This document shows, piece by piece, positions 16,441 to 24,464 of a stretch of DNA of 34,174 bases. Numbering within the stretch: the first letter of the stretch is position 1; the number at the start of each line of letters is the position of its first letter. The notes beneath the pieces were generated by a model. That model was not told the DNA's origin. It did no database searches and saw only the letters and a list, made by a program, of their open reading frames with translations. This DNA comes from an uncultured bacterium. Lineage in GTDB: Bacteria > Verrucomicrobiota > Lentisphaeria > Victivallales > UBA1829. The position numbers were made by a program, and so were the translations under genes. The stretch covers positions 1-34,174 of the forward strand of contig URNX01000037.1 in the NCBI GenBank assembly GCA_900549415.1, read 5' to 3'.

Positions 16441-17805
16441 ATGGCTGCATTTTCCGAAGCCGGACAGAAAACTTTGTCCAAACTTCTGGCATATTCCCCT
16501 GAATTCGATGCGCGCGTCCGGTGTTCTACCGAGACCGCGCGCAAGCGGGCTCTGAAACTCATGATTGTCGCTCCGGACGGCAAACCGGTCGAACGGGCGT
16601 CGATTCATTACAAACTCCGCAGACATGAATTCCGGTTCGGGGCAAATGCCTTCATGCTGAACCAGTTCCGCGGCGAAGAGGCGTGGAAGAACGAAGTCTA
16701 TATAGAAAAGTTCACCCGGCTGTTCAACCAGGCGGTTGTTCCGTTCTACTGGGACGCGTATGAACCGGAGCGCGGCACATTCCGCCAGGAGAAGGGAAGC
16801 CCGTACATCTACCGCCGTCCCCCGGCGGATGAAGTCGTCGAGTTCTGCGAAACGCATAATCTTTATGCCAAAGGACACCCGATGGTCTGGCACACTCTGA
16901 TGCCGGAGTGGCTGCCGCGCAACCAGTTCCGCCTGCTGGACGAATATGAGCGGCATATCGCCGGAATCGCAGAGCGCTATGCGGACAAAATCCACTGGTT
17001 TGACGTCTACAATGAAGGACTTCAGCTCGATTCTGTTTTCCATGAAATCTACAAGCAGGGGAATGTTCCGGAGCATCACATTGAAAAACTCTTTCAGCTT
17101 GCCGGAAAATATTTCCCCGCTTCCACGGAACTGATTTACAACGAAGGCCCGTGGATGAGCTGGAACAACTACCACAACAGCTATACGCCGCTCTACCTGC
17201 ATGTCCGCCGTCTGCTTGATCTCGGACTTCCGGTGCGCGGACTCGGCTTGCAGTACCACATTGCGTTTTACGGCAAAATTGAAACGCTGGTCGACTGGGC
17301 GGGTCAGATGCTTGATCCTGCGCATATCTATGCGCATATGGATCTTTATGGTTCGCTCGGACTGCCGCTGAACGTTTCGGAAATTACGATTCCGGCGGAG
17401 GATCTGCTGGGCGACGGCTTCGCGTATCAGGCTCTCGTCGCGGAAAAAATGTACCGTCTCTGGTTCAGCCATCCCGCGATGAGCGCAATCACCTGGTGGA
17501 ACATGGTCGACAACACCGCGTATCAGGCTCCGGATGCAATCAACAACAATCAGGGGGAAAACCGTTATCTCGGCGGTCTGCTCAACAACGATATGACCGA
17601 AAAGCCTTCGTACAAAGTCCTCTACGATCTGATTCATCATGAATGGACCACGGACGAAACGCTCGAATATGAACGCGAAGGACGGAACAAGCTCTACGGT
17701 TTCTGCGGCGACTACGATGTCGTCATAAGAACCGACGCCGGAACGTTTGAGCGTTCGCTCACCATTTCCAGATACGAACCGGATATTCAGGAAATTCAGC
17801 TCTGA
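16441..17805 (+). CDS. GH10-like endo-beta-xylanase family protein without signal peptide
   Basis: This 454-residue protein matches the GH10 pattern along its barrel. It has GHPMVWHTLMPEWL (usual GHTLVWHSQxPxW), FDVYNEG with acid/base Glu192 (usual WDVVNE), LPLNVSEITI with nucleophile Glu314 (usual TELD), and ITWWNMVD near the end (usual WGxxD). Residues 1-70 form a small N-terminal beta module seen in some GH10 relatives. No signal peptide is present: it opens MAAFSEAGQKTLSKLL. If it is cytoplasmic it would cut short imported oligosaccharides. It lies 11 bases after the secreted hydrolase and has an AAGGAG site, so they are co-transcribed. Activity on xylan is unproven. Confidence 0.85.
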   Translation: MAAFSEAGQKTLSKLLAYSPEFDARVRCSTETARKRALKLMIVAPDGKPVERASIHYKLRRHEFRFGANAFMLNQFRGEEAWKNEVYIEKFTRLFNQAVVPFYWDAYEPERGTFRQEKGSPYIYRRPPADEVVEFCETHNLYAKGHPMVWHTLMPEWLPRNQFRLLDEYERHIAGIAERYADKIHWFDVYNEGLQLDSVFHEIYKQGNVPEHHIEKLFQLAGKYFPASTELIYNEGPWMSWNNYHNSYTPLYLHVRRLLDLGLPVRGLGLQYHIAFYGKIETLVDWAGQMLDPAHIYAHMDLYGSLGLPLNVSEITIPAEDLLGDGFAYQALVAEKMYRLWFSHPAMSAITWWNMVDNTAYQAPDAINNNQGENRYLGGLLNNDMTEKPSYKVLYDLIHHEWTTDETLEYEREGRNKLYGFCGDYDVVIRTDAGTFERSLTISRYEPDIQEIQL

Positions 17806-17840
17806 CCGGAAGAGAAACTCTCATGTCCGTTTGCGCAGAT

Positions 17841-17861
17841 TTTCGGAAGATTTTTCCGAAA
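17841..17861 (+). terminator. Short hairpin after the GH10-like gene
   Basis: TTTCGGAA (17841-17848) pairs perfectly with TTCCGAAA (17854-17861) around a five-base loop, 36 bases after the GH10-like stop. No T tract follows, so it may stabilise the upstream mRNA or act weakly as a terminator before the rhaA promoter. Confidence 0.35.
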
Positions 17862-17866
17862 TCCTC

Positions 17867-17894
17867 TTGACAATCCGCGCAATGACGGTAGATT
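17867..17894 (+). promoter_or_regulatory. Promoter of rhaA
   Basis: A consensus TTGACA (17867-17872) and TAGATT (17889-17894) are 16 bases apart, about 62 bases before the rhaA start codon. A strong promoter of this type next to a dyad suggests control by repression. Confidence 0.7.
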
Positions 17895-17915
17895 AACAGA
17901 AACAGTGTATTGCAA

Positions 17916-17927
17916 CAGTTGCAACTG
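17916..17927. promoter_or_regulatory. Palindromic operator candidate in the rhaA leader
   Basis: CAGTTGCAACTG is a 12-bp perfect palindrome, 21 bases after the -10 box and so just inside the transcript. It sits in a wider TTGCAACAGTTGCAA context. The form TTGCAA with a central dyad is reminiscent of LacI-family operators, and two LacI-type regulators lie 5.5 kb downstream. Confidence 0.5.
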
Positions 17928-17955
17928 CTGTTCCAAAAAAAAGGAAAAAACAGTT

Positions 17956-19218
17956 ATGACACAGGATTCTCTTGTCTGCAAGGCATATGAACTTGCAAAG
18001 GAACGCTATCAGGCATTCGGCGTCGATGCGGATGCGGTCATTGAAAAACTCGCCAGGATTCCGATTTCCGTCCAGTGCTGGCAGGGCGACGACATCGGCG
18101 GTTATGAAAAGCGCGATGGAGCCGCCGGAGGCGGAATTCTTGCGACGGGCAACTATCCCGGCAAGGCGCGCACCGCGGATGAACTCCGTCAGGACGTCGA
18201 TAAACTTATGGAGCTCGTCGGCGGAAAACTCCGCTTCGCTCTTCATGCAATCTACCTTGAAGCGGATCATCCGGTTGACCGCCGCGAAATCAAGCCGGAA
18301 CACTTTGCAAACTGGACCGCATGGGCGAAAGAGCGCGGAATCGGACTCGATTTCAACCCGACGTTTTTTGCGCATCCGATGGCGGCGGAGGGATTCACCC
18401 TCTCTTCCCCGAACGATGAAGTCCGCAAGTTCTGGATCGATCATGCGAAAGCCTGCCGCGTCATCTGTGACAACTTCGGACGCGAACTCGGCACCCCCTG
18501 CGTCATGAACACCTGGATTCCCGACGGATTCAAGGACATTCCGGTTGACCGCCGCGGCGCCCGCGCCCGCCTGAAAGATTCGCTGGATCAGATTTTCGCC
18601 GTCGAATATTCCAAAAAGAATCTGCTCGATTCCGTGGAGTGCAAACTGTTCGGAATCGGAATGGAAAGCTGCACCGTCGGCAGCCACGAGTTCTACATGA
18701 GCTATGCAAAAGAGCACAATCTCATGCTGACCATCGACTCCGGACACTTTCATCCGACCGAGCAGATCAGCGACAAGATCAGCTCCATCCTCCTCTTCTT
18801 CCCCGAAATGCTGCTGCACATCAGCCGTCCGATCCGCTGGGACTCCGACCATGTGGTGATTTTCGACGACGAGCTTCAGTACATTGCGAACGAAACGATC
18901 CGCAACGACGTTTCCAGAATTCATATCGGCATGGATTATTTCGACGCCACGATCAACCGTCTTGCCGCGTGGGCAATCGGCTACCGCAACATCCAGAAAG
19001 CGCTCTGCAAAGCGATGCTTGAACCGTTTGCACAGCTCCGCGACATGGAGCTCTCTGGCGATTACACCGGCCGTCTCGCCGTCACCGAAGAGCTCAAGGC
19101 GATGCCCTGGCAGGCTGTTTTCGACTTCTTCTGCCTCAAGAACGGCGTGCCCGTCGGCAACGATATGCTTGCCGTCATCCGCGATTATGAAAAGAACGTT
19201 CAGCTGAAACGGGTGTGA
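17956..19218 (+). CDS. rhaA: L-rhamnose isomerase
   Basis: This 420-residue cytoplasmic enzyme converts L-rhamnose to L-rhamnulose; its length equals the family norm of about 419. The active-site block is strongly conserved. The metal ligands align by spacing with the E. coli enzyme as Glu228 (in VECKLFGIG), Asp261 (in IDSGHFHPTE) and His288 (in LLHISRPIRWDSDH). The C-terminal motif FDATINRLAAWAIGYRN is also intact. The start at 17956 follows AAGGAAAA; an upstream extension in the same frame runs through the promoter and is not real. The rhamnulokinase and aldolase genes that usually accompany it are not in the window. It has its own promoter and a palindromic operator candidate. Confidence 0.96.
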   Translation: MTQDSLVCKAYELAKERYQAFGVDADAVIEKLARIPISVQCWQGDDIGGYEKRDGAAGGGILATGNYPGKARTADELRQDVDKLMELVGGKLRFALHAIYLEADHPVDRREIKPEHFANWTAWAKERGIGLDFNPTFFAHPMAAEGFTLSSPNDEVRKFWIDHAKACRVICDNFGRELGTPCVMNTWIPDGFKDIPVDRRGARARLKDSLDQIFAVEYSKKNLLDSVECKLFGIGMESCTVGSHEFYMSYAKEHNLMLTIDSGHFHPTEQISDKISSILLFFPEMLLHISRPIRWDSDHVVIFDDELQYIANETIRNDVSRIHIGMDYFDATINRLAAWAIGYRNIQKALCKAMLEPFAQLRDMELSGDYTGRLAVTEELKAMPWQAVFDFFCLKNGVPVGNDMLAVIRDYEKNVQLKRV

Positions 19219-19220
19219 AC

Positions 19221-19724
19221 ATGCGGAAGATCAAAGTCCAGAAACTGACACACGAAAATTTTCACCGTTACGGAACATTCGCTCCGCTGATCGACCCGCT
19301 GGCGGAAGAGGCCGCCGGACCGAAAGACGCGGAGAGCGTCTTCTTCCGCGACCTGCTTCAGCAGGATCTCGGCGGCGGGATTCCGTCGTATTCCACCTGC
19401 CGCGTGCTTCCGCGTCCGTTTGTGATTACGGATGCGGAATACCACAACCACACCTGCGAAGTCGCAATTCCGCTTGACGGCGACGCGGTTCTCTGGTTTG
19501 CCCCGGCGACTCCGGACAAAGAGTTCCCCGCCGATTGTGCGGAAGCGTTTTTCGTTCCCCGCGGAACGGTTGTTTCTGTTCGTCCGGGCGTGTGGCATCA
19601 TGCGGCGTATTCGCTGAATGACAAACCGCTGAACGTTCTGATCGTTCTTCCGGAACGCACCTATGCGACGGATGCGTTCAGCATTCCGCTTCCGCCGGAA
19701 AACCGGGTGGAAATCGAACTTTGA
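19221..19724 (+). CDS. Ureidoglycolate lyase (AllA)-family cupin-like protein
   Basis: This 167-residue protein resembles the ureidoglycolate lyase fold: YGTFAPLIDP near the start, HNHTCEVAIPLDGDAVLWFA in the middle, and VPRGTVVSVRPGVWHHAAY near the end. That last pattern matches the FRVPRGTxVxLRPGVWHHAPF block of the family. True AllA enzymes release urea from ureidoglycolate. There are no purine-degradation genes here, so a role on a sugar-derived acid or an accessory role in rhamnose use is more likely. It starts immediately after the rhaA stop (ATG at 19221; a GTG at 19215 would overlap it by four bases) and is clearly translationally coupled. Confidence 0.7.
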   Translation: MRKIKVQKLTHENFHRYGTFAPLIDPLAEEAAGPKDAESVFFRDLLQQDLGGGIPSYSTCRVLPRPFVITDAEYHNHTCEVAIPLDGDAVLWFAPATPDKEFPADCAEAFFVPRGTVVSVRPGVWHHAAYSLNDKPLNVLIVLPERTYATDAFSIPLPPENRVEIEL

Positions 19725-19735
19725 AAGGAACCTTT

Positions 19736-20701
19736 ATGAGAAAGCTGATTTTTGAAAAATACGCGGGCAACCCCGTTTTGACCGCTTCGCAGTTCCCCTC
19801 GGACATCATGTATGTGATGAATCCGGGCGCGATAAAGTTCAACGGCGAATATCTGCTGCTCGTGGACGCTGCGACAACTTCGACCCCGATTGTTTTCTGG
19901 ATTGCGCGCAGTCGCGACGGCATTCATTTCACGCCCGATCCGGAACCGATCGACTGGCCGGCGCACCGTTATCATGAAACCTGCGTTTTCGACATCCGCG
20001 TCACGGAGATCGAAGGCGTCTATTATCTCATGTACTGCAGCATGACGGTTGAGCGCGGCGTTGCGCTCGGTCTGGTCAAAACCACCGATTTCGTTCATTT
20101 CGAGCGGATTCATCAGGCGGATATGGGATACGAATTCCGCAACGGCGCGCTCTTCCCCGAAAAAATCAACGGACGGTATGTCCGCTTCGACCGTCCGATG
20201 CCGAAAAACATCGAGGAACAGGCGGGAATGTGCGTTTCCTATTCCGACGACCTCATCCACTGGAACGCCACGGTCGACCTCATGCAGCCGCGTCAGGGCT
20301 GTTGGGATTCCCTCAAGATCGGCGCGGGCGCGGTTCCCATCAAAACGCCGGCCGGCTGGCTGGAAATCTACCACGGAGTCGACAACAGCTCCTGCAACGA
20401 TTATATCTACCGTCTCGGCACGGTTCTGCTGGACTTGAACGATCCCTCGAAGATCATTGCGCGGGCGGAGCTTCCCGTGATGTGGCCGGAGCATTCTTAC
20501 GAACTTTCCGGTCGCTGTTCCAACGTCGTGTTCACAGCGAACGCGCTTGTGGAAGAGGACGGCAACACGGTTCGGATGTATTACGGCTGCGCGGATACCT
20601 GCATCGGCATGGCGACTGCAAAGCTGGATGAACTGGTCGATTTCACGCTTCACGGCGAGAATACCAGAATCCGCAGATTCTTCCGTACGATCGGGGAGTG
20701 A
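19736..20701 (+). CDS. GH130-family beta-mannoside phosphorylase-like protein
   Basis: This 321-residue five-bladed propeller protein has the GH130 signatures: NPVLTASQFPSDIMYVMNPG at the N terminus, HETCVFDIRVTEIEGVYYLM around the probable general acid Asp86, SDDLIHWN, and the characteristic KIGAGAVPIKTPAGWLEIYH stretch. GH130 enzymes use phosphate (or sometimes water) to cleave beta-mannosides in the cytoplasm. No signal peptide is seen. The start is the ATG at 19736 after AAAGGAAC, 11 bases past the AllA-like stop. The exact acceptor sugar is not predictable. Confidence 0.88.
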   Translation: MRKLIFEKYAGNPVLTASQFPSDIMYVMNPGAIKFNGEYLLLVDAATTSTPIVFWIARSRDGIHFTPDPEPIDWPAHRYHETCVFDIRVTEIEGVYYLMYCSMTVERGVALGLVKTTDFVHFERIHQADMGYEFRNGALFPEKINGRYVRFDRPMPKNIEEQAGMCVSYSDDLIHWNATVDLMQPRQGCWDSLKIGAGAVPIKTPAGWLEIYHGVDNSSCNDYIYRLGTVLLDLNDPSKIIARAELPVMWPEHSYELSGRCSNVVFTANALVEEDGNTVRMYYGCADTCIGMATAKLDELVDFTLHGENTRIRRFFRTIGE

Positions 20702-20711
20702 CGTTTCAAAA

Positions 20712-20782
20712 TATTTCCGAAAAAACTTTCCCCCCGCTTGCTATTTCAGCGGGGAGAAGTATCTTACGGAAATACGCTGAAA
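20712..20782 (+). promoter_or_regulatory. Intercistronic RNA structure with competing stems
   Basis: Three perfect stems are possible in the GH130-GH36 gap: TATTTCCG (20712-20719) with CGGAAATA (20767-20774); CCCCGCT (20732-20738) with AGCGGGG (20748-20754); and TTTCAGCG (20744-20751) with CGCTGAAA (20775-20782). The last two cannot form together because they share bases 20748-20751. The third also crosses the first. No T tract follows, so it is not a plain terminator. It may set the expression ratio of the flanking genes. Confidence 0.45.
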
Positions 20783-20834
20783 AATAAAAAAGGCCCGAAT
20801 CAAGCGGCTCTGCCGCCGCAAAGGAGAAATCATC

Positions 20835-22385
20835 ATGTCATTTTTACAGGAAACGCCGGATTCCATTACGCTTTATTCGGAAAGACGGCGCATGACGCCC
20901 GGAGACGGCGCGTCCGTTGCATTTGAAAACGGAAAAATTGAAGTTTCCGCCGGATCTGTTCCGCTCTGCTTTCTGCGCGTGCGCTGGCAGCACGAACTTC
21001 CCGCCGGAACACGTTTCTGCGGCGATGCATGGGAACGGACTTACGGAGACGCCGCCTGGCGCGGCTTCGAGCCTTCCCGCATGATGCCGTGGTACTTCTT
21101 CGCCCAGCTTCCCGATTCCACGGTTGCCGCGTGCGGAGTCAAGGTCCGTCCCCGCTGTTTCGCCGCATGGACCGCCGACCCCGACGGGATCACTCTCTGG
21201 TGCGACCTCCGTTCCGGCGGACGCGGCGTGCTGCTGAACGGACGCACTCTCGCCGTCGCGGAAGTCGCGAGCGAGCTTTATTCCGGCATCAGCGCCTATG
21301 CCGCGACACGGAAGTTCTGCGCGCAGCTCTGTCCGGATCCGATTTTCCCCGCCGCTCCGGTCTACGGCAGCAACAACTGGTATTACGCTTACGGCAATAT
21401 CACCGAAGCGAGCGTTCTGGAAGACTGCCGCTACCTCGCCGAGCTGACCGCCGGACTCGAAAACCGTCCGTTCATGGTCATGGACGACGGCTGGCAGAAA
21501 CTGCGTCTGAAGGATCACAACAACTTCGGTCCGTGGGATTGCGGAAACGTCAACTTCCCGGATATGCCGCATCTTGCGGAAAAGATGAAGGCATACGGCG
21601 TCCGCCCCGGCATCTGGTACCGTCCGCTCTTCCTCAACGATCCCTCGCTGAAACGCGAATGCTTTCTGCGGGACATGCCGTACACGCTCGACCCCTCGCA
21701 TCCCGAAGTTCTGGAAATCGTCACGAAGGACGTGACGCGTCTGCGCGAATGGGGCTTTGAGCTCATCAAGCACGACTTCACGACCTACGATGTCGCGGGG
21801 CGCTATGCGTTCGACATGCACCCGTGGCCGTGCGAAAACGGCTGGACCTTCTACGATCAGACCCGCACGACGGCGGAAATCCTGACGGATCTCTTCCGCA
21901 CGATCCGCAAGGCCGCCGGTCCGGTCCTCATCATGGGATGCAACACGATCGGGCATCTCGCCGCAGGTCTGCAGGAACTTTCCCGCACGGGCGACGACAC
22001 GTCGGGCTGGTACTGGGACCGCACCCGCAAGATGGGCGTCAACACGGTCGCCTTCCGCGGAGCTCAGCACCGGACGTTCTTTGAGATGGATGCCGACTGC
22101 GTGGGCATTTCCGGAGAGATTCCGTGGAAATGGAATCAGCAGTGGGCGGAACTTGTCGCGGAAAGCGGAAGTTCGCTCTTCCTCTCGCCGAAGCCGGGTA
22201 TTCTGAGTGCGGAGGAAAACGAAGAACTGAAGCGTCTTCTTGCAATCGCTTCCAAAGGAAAAATCAACGCCGAACCGCTCGACTGGCAGGAGAACACCTG
22301 TCCCGAGCTCTGGCGCATCAACGGAAAAGAACGGCGTTTCGACTGGTTCGAGGCCGACGGCGGAGAGCCGGATTTTCTGTGGTAA
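20835..22385 (+). CDS. GH36/GH27-like alpha-galactosidase
   Basis: This 516-residue protein has a beta-sandwich N-terminal region (about 1-175) and a clan-D barrel. The barrel shows NNWYYAYGNITEASVLEDCR, FMVMDDGWQ, KAYGVRPGIWYRPL, and the nucleophile motif LIKHDFTTYD with Asp314. Asp387 or Asp388 in RTGDDTSGW would be the acid/base. It lacks a signal peptide and so probably removes alpha-linked galactose from imported oligosaccharides. It is shorter than most GH36 proteins (about 700 residues), closer to compact clostridial and verrucomicrobial forms. The ribosome site AAAGGAGAAA precedes the ATG at 20835. The gene ends seven bases before the GH43-like gene. Confidence 0.85.
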   Translation: MSFLQETPDSITLYSERRRMTPGDGASVAFENGKIEVSAGSVPLCFLRVRWQHELPAGTRFCGDAWERTYGDAAWRGFEPSRMMPWYFFAQLPDSTVAACGVKVRPRCFAAWTADPDGITLWCDLRSGGRGVLLNGRTLAVAEVASELYSGISAYAATRKFCAQLCPDPIFPAAPVYGSNNWYYAYGNITEASVLEDCRYLAELTAGLENRPFMVMDDGWQKLRLKDHNNFGPWDCGNVNFPDMPHLAEKMKAYGVRPGIWYRPLFLNDPSLKRECFLRDMPYTLDPSHPEVLEIVTKDVTRLREWGFELIKHDFTTYDVAGRYAFDMHPWPCENGWTFYDQTRTTAEILTDLFRTIRKAAGPVLIMGCNTIGHLAAGLQELSRTGDDTSGWYWDRTRKMGVNTVAFRGAQHRTFFEMDADCVGISGEIPWKWNQQWAELVAESGSSLFLSPKPGILSAEENEELKRLLAIASKGKINAEPLDWQENTCPELWRINGKERRFDWFEADGGEPDFLW

Positions 22386-22392
22386 GGAGAAT

Positions 22393-23448
22393 ATGAACAG
22401 AATCCGATACAACGCGATTCATCCGGGCGGGCTTTGGCTTGATACCGATGGAAAACCGATTCAGGCGCACATGCCGCGCCTGTTCTTTGAAAACGGCGTC
22501 TACTACTGGTACGGTCTGGATAAAAGCCGCACGACCGGTGACATGAAATACTGGCACTGGGGCGTGCGGTGCTACCGCTCGACCGACCTTTACAACTGGG
22601 AGGACATGGGCTCGCTGATTCCGCCGGATCTGACGGATGAGAACGCCACGCTTTCCCCGAAAAACATGCTGGATCGTCCGCATATTCTGCGGAACCCGGC
22701 GACGGGAAAATATGTCTGCTGGTTTGACGGCTGTCACAGCCAGTGCGCCACCGTGCTGGTTGCGGATGCGTTCACCGGCCCCTACCGCGTGGTGCGTCCT
22801 TCGTTCCGTCCGCTGGATATGCCGTTCGGCGATTTCGACCTTGTTCAGTCAGTGGACGGGCGCGGATTCTGCTATTTCAACCGCCCGCACAAAGAGCTGA
22901 TCTGCGCGGAACTGACGGAGGACTACACGGATGTTTCAGGCGTGTACTCGGTGCACTTCCCGCGCATCTCTCCTCCGTACGTCCGCGAAGCCCCGGCGCA
23001 TTTCGAGCGGAACGGTCATCATTACCTGATTACTTCAGGCACGACAAGTTTCTATCCGAACCCCTCGGAAACGGCGATTGCGGATTCGTGGCACGGTCCG
23101 TTCGAGGTGATCGGCGATCCGCATGTTTCGGATGCCAGCCGGACTTCGTTTCATTCGCAGATTTCGCACATCTTCAAAGTTCCCGGCAAGCGCGATCTTT
23201 ACATTGCTCTTGCCGACCGCTGGCTTCCGGAGGAGATGGATGAACCGTATGAGCACACGGAAATGCTGTTCAACGCCTGGTTCAATCCGGAATACACGCC
23301 GCACGATCCGGATCTGGAGGGCGGAATTGAGGCGTCTCTGGTGAAGAACATCAGCCTCGGACGCTACGTCTGGCTTCCGCTCCGGTTCGAAGGCGATGTT
23401 CCGCGCATCGACTGGCACGACGAGTGGCGGATTGAGGATTTTGAGTAA
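22393..23448 (+). CDS. GH43-like (subfamily 24/34 type) beta-propeller protein
   Basis: This 351-residue protein looks like the GH43 branch that includes exo-beta-1,3-galactanases. It opens with NAIHPGGLWLDTDGKPIQAH and FFENGVYYWYGLDKSRT. It then has FGDFDLVQSVDGRGFCYFN (Asp147/Asp149, one probably the pKa modulator) and REAPAHFERNGHHYLITSG with Glu199 as likely acid. The catalytic-base Asp of classical GH43 enzymes is not evident near the N terminus, as described for the galactanase subfamily. No signal peptide is present. The start is the ATG at 22393 with AAGGAGA immediately upstream. It ends 11 bases from the converging LacI-type gene, with no terminator between them. Confidence 0.8.
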   Translation: MNRIRYNAIHPGGLWLDTDGKPIQAHMPRLFFENGVYYWYGLDKSRTTGDMKYWHWGVRCYRSTDLYNWEDMGSLIPPDLTDENATLSPKNMLDRPHILRNPATGKYVCWFDGCHSQCATVLVADAFTGPYRVVRPSFRPLDMPFGDFDLVQSVDGRGFCYFNRPHKELICAELTEDYTDVSGVYSVHFPRISPPYVREAPAHFERNGHHYLITSGTTSFYPNPSETAIADSWHGPFEVIGDPHVSDASRTSFHSQISHIFKVPGKRDLYIALADRWLPEEMDEPYEHTEMLFNAWFNPEYTPHDPDLEGGIEASLVKNISLGRYVWLPLRFEGDVPRIDWHDEWRIEDFE

Positions 23449-23459
23449 GTTTAAGTCCG

Positions 23460-24404
23460 TTATTTCGGCGGCGCGACAGTGTCGCGGATGATAAGATTGC
23501 AGGGAATGCAGACGTCTTTGAGGTCATGCTTTCCCTGCAATTGTTTTTCCAGAGTGTCGATCGCGGTTGACGCCAGCTGATCCATGCGCTGTTCCACGCA
23601 GGTTTGCGGCGGATTCAGATACTGTGAAATGTAACGGTCTTCAAATCCGATGAAGGAGACGTCTTCCGGAATGCTGCATCCGCATGTGGTGAGATAATGC
23701 TGGGCGAGGATGCTGATTCTTTCCCCCGCCGCAAGGATTGCCGTGACACCTGCGCGGCGCATCTGCATGAGCGAATCCAGAATGGAGGAGGTGAGCATGG
23801 CGTTCATCTGAACTCCGGAACAGTCCGGATGAGTTTCAATAAATTGATGAAAAGTCTGAATCCGCCGCAGAAAGGTGATGGCTTTTGTATTGTAGTCGTT
23901 GGTCAGCATGCCGATGTTGCGGTGGTTGTTGTCGTAAAAATATTGAAGAGCGGCGCGGATTCCCTGTTCCATATCGGAGTTGACACGGTAGACGCCCTCA
24001 ATCGGATAGCTGTAGTTGTTGATGCAGACGAGCGGGACGCTGTGACTGCGGCTCCAGACTTTTTCGAGTCCCTGCGCGTAGATCAGGGAGAGTGCGCCGC
24101 AGATGGGAATGGAGTCTAGCAGGAACAGATTGTTCACCTGGAGCACGAGCGGATGATATTTGCGGTTCGAAAGCTGATTCAGCAGCTGTTCGAGAATGAG
24201 TTTCGCATAGCTGTGAATATCGTTTTCCTCAAGCAGAATGGCGACGGTGCGCTGTCCTTCGGGCAGGAACCCCGCGTTTTCCGCCGCTTTGAGAACCTGA
24301 GCGCGGATTTGCGGCGAGACCGGAGCCGAGCCGCTGAGCACGCGTGACACCGTTGCGGGCGAGCATCCCGCCGCTTTCGCGATAGCTCTGACCGTTGCTT
24401 TCAT
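23460..24404 (-). CDS. LacI-type transcriptional regulator
   Basis: This 314-residue regulator has an N-terminal helix-turn-helix (VRAIAKAAGCSPATVSRVLS, residues about 5-24) and a periplasmic-binding-protein-like sensor domain ending in SFIGFEDRYISQYLNPPQT and TVEQ-like sequence (TCVEQRMDQLASTA). Between them the usual hinge-helix stretch (PNALARSLRTGRT in typical members) is absent: NAGFLPEGQ leads directly to RTVAILLEEN. The start at 24404 follows GGGAGG. It is followed upstream on the same strand by a second regulator of the same type and has its own promoter. It probably senses a sugar released by the plus-strand enzymes. Confidence 0.92.
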   Translation of the reverse strand: MKATVRAIAKAAGCSPATVSRVLSGSAPVSPQIRAQVLKAAENAGFLPEGQRTVAILLEENDIHSYAKLILEQLLNQLSNRKYHPLVLQVNNLFLLDSIPICGALSLIYAQGLEKVWSRSHSVPLVCINNYSYPIEGVYRVNSDMEQGIRAALQYFYDNNHRNIGMLTNDYNTKAITFLRRIQTFHQFIETHPDCSGVQMNAMLTSSILDSLMQMRRAGVTAILAAGERISILAQHYLTTCGCSIPEDVSFIGFEDRYISQYLNPPQTCVEQRMDQLASTAIDTLEKQLQGKHDLKDVCIPCNLIIRDTVAPPK

Positions 24405-24429
24405 TTTTCCTCCCTGCTGTGTTCCGGAT

Positions 24430-24457
24430 AATATAGCGTCTGTTTCATTCGTTTCAA
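24430..24457 (-). promoter_or_regulatory. Promoter of the first LacI-type gene
   Basis: On the minus strand TTGAAA (24452-24457) and TATATT (24430-24435) are 16 bases apart, about 31 bases before the start codon. Confidence 0.6.
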
Positions 24458-24464
24458 GGACTCT

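Noticed and set aside
13460..16492. A 1010-residue open frame opposite the secreted hydrolase
   Set aside because: Its composition is that of a coding shadow (Arg/Val/Phe-rich without domains), and the plus-strand gene has a signal peptide, a ribosome site and catalytic motifs.
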